From contig CAJUAR010000087.1 in assembly GCA_910584495.1 (NCBI GenBank), positions 1 through 9,395 on the forward strand: 9,395 bases of DNA, given 5' to 3'. The notes beneath the pieces were generated by a model. That model searched no databases, had not been told where the DNA came from, and saw nothing but the letters and a program-made list of their open reading frames with translations. The position numbers and the translations under genes are program-made. Origin of the DNA: an uncultured Muribaculaceae bacterium (GTDB taxonomy: Bacteria > Bacteroidota > Bacteroidia > Bacteroidales > Muribaculaceae). Positions within the stretch are counted from its first letter, which is position 1, and every line of letters starts with the position of its first letter. Below, piece after piece: positions 6,553 through 9,395 of this stretch.

Positions 6553-9015
6553 ATGTCTATAACTCAAGAAACAACCATCACCGAGATTTCGACCATCGAA
6601 AAACTCAGTATCAGGGCTCGTAATGTTTGCCGACAGTATCATATCGATACCATTGGCGACCTTTTGAATTATTCTTCGGAATGGTTGCAGAGGTTTCCGA
6701 ACTGTGGCCCAAAAAGCAGTGCGGAACTTGCCAATATCATCAATAAATATCGTGATGTGCCGCGGTCTGCCGCCGAAGGTCCCGAATTTTATGCCTTGCT
6801 CGGTGCTTTGCCCCTGGCTTTGGAACAGTGGAGGGCGGAGAGTTCAGGGGCCATGTTGTCGATAGTGTCGGGTATTTTCGACGTTGAGAGCATTGGTAAG
6901 CTTATTAGTGATATTATTTGCGACCGTGAAAAATTTTGCTTCAGGATTTACGGTTCATATTCCGGACATAAACCGTATATCCTGCTCGACAATGTTCTCG
7001 AGTTTTGCAATGTGTGGCAACAACACATCGAACACATAATCGACAGTCGATCGCTGTCTCTCGACGCTATAATCGAAATTTTGAAGGCTCGGAACGACAG
7101 ATATTTGGAGCTTCGCCTTTTCCATTCCTTGCCCCAATCGTATCGCGAGGCTCTGCAGGAGGAGTTTGCCTTGCATTTTGCTCAGCTCTCGGTACGCACT
7201 CGCAATGCATTCCGCAGTTTCGCATCCTGCGATGATGCCATGAATTTGCTTGGCAGCGAAACAGACATCGAGAGTTTGCGTCTGAAGGGTTGCGGAGCCA
7301 AGAGCCGAATGGAGTATAAACGTTTTCTGGACGTTTTCAGCTCCAAGGTCTTGCCTCTGGTCTCTGCGCCGCGTCATATGCTGGTGGAGCATCTCCAAGG
7401 CTTTTTGTTCATAAGCATGAGCAACAAATTTCCTTTCCTCTCTGCCGAGGAATGTTCCGTCTTGGTTCGGAAACGTCTCGAGAATAGAGAGCTGCCTTGG
7501 ATCGATTTGTTCATTAAGTATATCCGGCGCAGTTCTTCGCGTGATGCCTGTGCCTACAGGCTCGTATATGGCTTCGGTTCTGACAATGTCGAACTCTCGC
7601 TCGACGAAGCCGGTCGTCGCATGGGAATTTCCAGCGAGCGTGTGCGCCAGCTTTCTCAGAGTGCTCTCGGCTTCCCTGCGGTGCTTGCTAGTCAGAGCCG
7701 GCAAATCCTCAAATACATCGACAGCCCGTTTATGCCCGACTATCTCGATGTGTGGCAGAAAATCAAAGCAAATGAAGAAATCGACGGCGAAATTGATGCA
7801 CGCCGTCTCATGGCAGTTGTCTGTGCTTTCGACGATTCATATACTATTGTCTCCCTCTCTCCCGATTCACCCATATACCTTGTAAAAAAGGAACTCCTTC
7901 GTAACGTCAGGATTATGACCACGGTTCGCGGACTGATCAAGCGTTACAATATGCGTAAAAATTGCCGCGAGGAGTTTTCTATTGTTCCCTTTGTCAGGCT
8001 TTCTAAGCCGCCTCGAAGTTTCCATCCCGATGTTCACCTTATTTTCCCTATATTTCTCGATTTTATGAAGACCCTCGGCGACGTGATCAAGGTGAGATCT
8101 CCATTCGTGGTTATGAAGTCGAACAAGCTTTCGGTTGATGACTGTTTGTGTAAAATTCTCGAAAACAGAGGCTCTTCTATGCGTTACGATGAAATTTGTG
8201 ATGAATTTGTCAGCCGCTATCCGGAGTTTAAGCTCAACAACACAACAACCCTGCGTTCCTACATCCTCCGAAGCAGCAAAATTCTGCCGGTGGGACGTTC
8301 CGGTCGATATGTATTGGCTCACTGGAAGGAAATCTTCACCGGTTCTCTCACTGAATTTATGATTAAGTGTCTGCGCGATTCGCAACGTCCAATGTCGCTA
8401 TCCCAACTCTATAAGAATGCTTTGAAATTCTTTCCGGACACCACCGAAAAGAGTTTGTCAACACTCATTTATCTCGATAAAGGCAAAAATTTCGTCTCAC
8501 TCGGAACTATGGGCTATGGTCTCAAGGAGCTGTATTACCCCGATGTTTTGCCAGCCACTCCGCGGTCGGTGTCCCGCCTTCCCTTCGAACAACGTTTCGA
8601 GCAGGTAAAGGATTTTGTTGCTAAAAATCAGCGCATGCCCATGAATTTGAACCCGGAGGAATCCACGCTGTCCCATTGGCTTGAAAACGTCGAAGCCGGT
8701 AATATCTTCTATACCGAAGAGCAATGGGAGCGTTTTAGGAAGTTTCGTAGGGATAATGAGGTCCTGCCGCAGAGCTCAGGCGAACTTCGTTTCCGCGAAA
8801 ATTGCTCCAAGGTAAAAAAAATTATAGAACACACGGGCTGTCTTCCGTCTGTTGCCAAGAACCAGTTTGAATACTCGTGGCTTTGTCGGAATAAGCACCT
8901 TAGTTCTTCTGTCGATCCTTCTTTGCCCGACAGCCGACAGCCCGACAATCGCTCGCGCTACTATGCCGATTTGCTGCGTTTCCTCGAAGCGCACGGTATT
9001 AAAAAGCCTCAGTAG
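6553..9015 (+). CDS. Mosaic of RNA-polymerase-like DNA-binding domains: two alpha-CTD, sigma region 4, HARE-HTH-like and helicase-associated-like modules
   Basis: This 820-residue soluble protein has no signal peptide, membrane segment or enzyme motif that I can see. Modules in order: an RNAP alpha-CTD-like helix-hairpin-helix (15-66); an unassigned helical stretch (67-210); a second alpha-CTD-like module (211-260); a sigma-70 region 4-like helix-turn-helix (334-372, core SLDEAGRRMGISSERVRQLS); an unassigned part (373-520); two HARE-HTH-like winged helices (526-590 and 597-660); and two degenerate helicase-associated-like repeats (678-732 and 745-815). Aligned by eye to E. coli alpha R265, N268, N294, G296, K298, S299 and E302, the first module has R21, N24, N50, G52, K54, S55 and E58, all conserved. 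The second has R215, N218, G248, K250, S251 and E254. Sigma region 2, needed for promoter melting, is absent, so it is not a complete sigma factor. I infer a sequence-specific DNA-binding regulator or RNAP accessory factor, perhaps a multi-site DNA architectural protein. The domain calls are by eye, firm for alpha-CTD and sigma 4, weaker for the C-terminal half. The gene is flanked by its own promoter and overlaps the convergent lipoprotein gene by 7 bp. Confidence 0.9.
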   Translation: MSITQETTITEISTIEKLSIRARNVCRQYHIDTIGDLLNYSSEWLQRFPNCGPKSSAELANIINKYRDVPRSAAEGPEFYALLGALPLALEQWRAESSGAMLSIVSGIFDVESIGKLISDIICDREKFCFRIYGSYSGHKPYILLDNVLEFCNVWQQHIEHIIDSRSLSLDAIIEILKARNDRYLELRLFHSLPQSYREALQEEFALHFAQLSVRTRNAFRSFASCDDAMNLLGSETDIESLRLKGCGAKSRMEYKRFLDVFSSKVLPLVSAPRHMLVEHLQGFLFISMSNKFPFLSAEECSVLVRKRLENRELPWIDLFIKYIRRSSSRDACAYRLVYGFGSDNVELSLDEAGRRMGISSERVRQLSQSALGFPAVLASQSRQILKYIDSPFMPDYLDVWQKIKANEEIDGEIDARRLMAVVCAFDDSYTIVSLSPDSPIYLVKKELLRNVRIMTTVRGLIKRYNMRKNCREEFSIVPFVRLSKPPRSFHPDVHLIFPIFLDFMKTLGDVIKVRSPFVVMKSNKLSVDDCLCKILENRGSSMRYDEICDEFVSRYPEFKLNNTTTLRSYILRSSKILPVGRSGRYVLAHWKEIFTGSLTEFMIKCLRDSQRPMSLSQLYKNALKFFPDTTEKSLSTLIYLDKGKNFVSLGTMGYGLKELYYPDVLPATPRSVSRLPFEQRFEQVKDFVAKNQRMPMNLNPEESTLSHWLENVEAGNIFYTEEQWERFRKFRRDNEVLPQSSGELRFRENCSKVKKIIEHTGCLPSVAKNQFEYSWLCRNKHLSSSVDPSLPDSRQPDNRSRYYADLLRFLEAHGIKKPQ
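6595..6750 (+). other. Alpha-CTD-like helix-hairpin-helix module 1
   Basis: Residues 15-66 of the mosaic protein follow the RNAP alpha C-terminal domain closely: IEKLSIRARNVC, then IDTIGDLL, then PNCGPKSSAELANII. All seven residues equivalent to the minor-groove-contacting or structural set of E. coli alpha (R265, N268, N294, G296, K298, S299, E302) are present as R21, N24, N50, G52, K54, S55 and E58. This suggests working DNA binding. Confidence 0.85.
7183..7332 (+). other. Alpha-CTD-like helix-hairpin-helix module 2
   Basis: Residues 211-260 repeat the first module: LSVRTRNAFR aligns with LSIRARNVCR, and LKGCGAKSRMEY with FPNCGPKSSAEL. R215, N218, G248, K250, S251 and E254 are kept; the position of E. 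coli N294 is G246. Its middle section diverges more than in module 1, with no GDLL motif, so a simple profile search may miss it. Confidence 0.7.
7552..7668 (+). other. Sigma-70 region 4-like helix-turn-helix
   Basis: Residues 334-372 align by eye with sigma-70 region 4: RLVYGFGSDN, then SLDEAGRRMGISSERVRQLS. Of the E. coli sigma-70 residues that read the -35 element, E585, R588 and Q589 correspond to E362, R365 and Q366, while R584 is replaced by S361. The module could bind a -35-like sequence or the RNAP beta-flap; either is inference. Confidence 0.8.
8128..8532 (+). other. Tandem HARE-HTH-like winged-helix pair
   Basis: Residues 526-590 and 597-660 share one pattern: a first helix (VDDCLCKILEN / LTEFMIKCLRD), a small residue cluster then MRYDEICDE / MSLSQLYKN, a Thr-rich turn into a recognition helix (NNTTTLRSYILRS / DTTEKSLSTLIYL), and a wing ending in GRYVL / GYGLK. 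This resembles the HARE-HTH fold seen in the delta subunit of Firmicutes RNA polymerase. The similarity is structural in flavour and read by eye. Confidence 0.5.
8584..8997 (+). other. Helicase-associated-like C-terminal repeats
   Basis: Residues 678-732 (FEQRFEQVKDFVAKNQRMP, then STLSHWLENV, then EEQWERFRKF) and about 745-815 (VKKIIEHTGCLPS, then YSWLCRNKHL, then ADLLRFLEAHG) share the spacing of helicase-associated (HA) repeats: a helix, a G/R-x-P turn, a Trp-bearing helix and a third helix. No helicase motor is attached. This is a tentative call. Confidence 0.45.
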
Positions 9016-9242
9016 TGTTCGGGGTGGTGGTGAAACCGACCATTGTCATGGCCATAGTAATAATACTTTTTGGGCTTTTTATGTTTCTTATGCTTCTTAT
9101 GTTTTTTATGTGGCCCATGGTCATGACATTCGGGATAGCAGCCCTCGACACCCCAGTAACTGTGCATCGAACCGCATGATGTTAATCCTCCTGCGGCAGT
9201 TATACAAGCCGCAAGCAGTAGAATAATGGTTTTGCGTCTCAT
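9009..9242 (-). CDS. Small His/Lys-rich lipoprotein, function unknown
   Basis: The 77-residue product starts with a lipoprotein signal peptide (MRRKTIILLLAACITAAGGL) and lipobox LTSC with lipidated Cys23. The mature part of 55 residues has 12 histidines, a CYPEC motif (Cys35, Cys39) followed by HDH, five tandem (H/P)KK triplets at 45-59, four tyrosines at 60-63, and a tail with HHHPEHY. This composition suggests binding of divalent metals or of polyanions at the envelope, which is inference only. I do not recognise a family. The gene converges on the mosaic gene with a 7-bp overlap of their ends (9009-9015). Its start lies 4 bp after the stop of a probable upstream partial gene, so it may be the second gene of a - strand operon. 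The upstream word TATATTTT (complement of 9260-9267) is a near match to a -7 box but lacks a -33 partner. Confidence 0.82.
   Translation of the reverse strand: MRRKTIILLLAACITAAGGLTSCGSMHSYWGVEGCYPECHDHGPHKKHKKHKKHKKPKKYYYYGHDNGRFHHHPEHY
9066..9110 (-). repeat. 9-bp tandem repeat encoding (H/P)KK x5
   Basis: On the - strand four CAT-AAR-AAR units run from 9110 to 9075, followed by a CCC-AAA-AAG unit at 9074-9066. The Lys codons vary between AAA and AAG, so the repeat is partly diverged at the DNA level and maintained as protein. Such arrays can change in unit number by slippage without breaking the frame. Confidence 0.8.
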
Positions 9243-9246
9243 AAAA

Positions 9247-9393
9247 TTATCTTTTGTTTAAAATATAACCATAAACATATATAGCTTGTTCGTCGGCAAG
9301 CCTGAAACATCGGACATGTGGAATAAGTCCTGTGCGCCCAATAATTGCGACTTGTTCGGCTGATACGGCAGTCATGCGCCATAAGCCGCTGTC
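9247..9393 (-). CDS. Probable 3' end of a gene running off the right edge (partial, about 48 residues)
   Basis: Reading leftward from the edge, one - strand frame is open from 9393 to a TAA at 9249-9247. It gives 48 residues that look like normal protein: it begins DSGLWRMTAVSAEQVAIIGR and continues with a TGLIPHVRCFRLADE stretch and the end YGYILNKR. Codon choice is ordinary for the region. I do not recognise the family from this fragment. The stop lies 4 bp before the lipoprotein ATG, a spacing typical of co-transcribed genes, which supports it. With so short a fragment a chance open frame remains possible. Confidence 0.45.
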   Translation of the reverse strand, partial: DSGLWRMTAVSAEQVAIIGRTGLIPHVRCFRLADEQAIYVYGYILNKR

Positions 9394-9395
9394 AC

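Noticed and set aside
6330..6623. 97-codon + strand frame between the channel and mosaic genes
   Set aside because: It would begin inside the operon terminator, read through the promoter at 6497-6530 and overlap the start of the mosaic gene in another frame.
6955..7704. 249-codon open frame on the - strand inside the mosaic gene
   Set aside because: It lies wholly opposite the gene whose + strand product shows alpha-CTD and sigma 4 motifs across the same bases; no family features in its own translation.
9260..9267. Possible - strand promoter -7 box (TATATTTT) for the lipoprotein
   Set aside because: It lacks the final G of TAnnTTTG and has no TTTG at the right distance, and it lies within the probable upstream partial gene.

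Overview
The window looks like chromosome of a Bacteroidota bacterium, most likely a gut Bacteroidales such as a Muribaculaceae relative. The family-level placement is inference from general protein flavour. The phylum call rests on promoter boxes of the Bacteroidota type (TAnnTTTG at -7, TTTG near -33), AT-rich leaders without clear Shine-Dalgarno sites, and lipoproteins with L-[ST]-[SG]-C lipoboxes.

Left two thirds (about 1-6360): a complete tripartite RND efflux operon on the + strand. After a non-coding leader (1-299) that carries a stem-loop, a -7 promoter box and a perfect palindrome overlapping the predicted transcription start, come a periplasmic adaptor lipoprotein (300-1454), an AcrB/MexB-type inner-membrane pump (1494-4895) and a TolC/OprM-type outer-membrane channel lipoprotein (4904-6298). 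A strong hairpin terminator (6320-6352) ends the unit. The three proteins should form one proton-driven envelope-spanning pump. The pump keeps the whole proton-relay set (D407, D408, K1015, R1045, T1052). It also has about 73 extra residues between TM6 and TM7 that look like an additional membrane hairpin.

Middle right (6497-9015): a single gene with its own well-formed Bacteroidota promoter and a very short leader. It encodes an 820-residue protein that I read as a mosaic of RNA-polymerase-related DNA-binding modules: two alpha-CTD-like helix-hairpin-helix domains, one sigma region 4-like helix-turn-helix, two HARE-HTH-like winged helices (the fold of the Firmicutes RNAP delta subunit), and helicase-associated-like repeats at the C terminus. 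No catalytic domain and no sigma region 2 is visible. Both alpha-CTD-like modules keep nearly all residues that in E. coli alpha contact minor-groove DNA. This is the most interesting object in the window; its function is unknown to me.

Right edge (9009-9395): on the - strand, a 77-residue histidine/lysine-rich lipoprotein meets the mosaic gene tail to tail with a 7-bp overlap. Four bases upstream of its start lies the stop codon of what looks like the 3' end of another gene that runs off the window. I saw no RNA genes, CRISPR arrays, insertion sequences or attachment sites.
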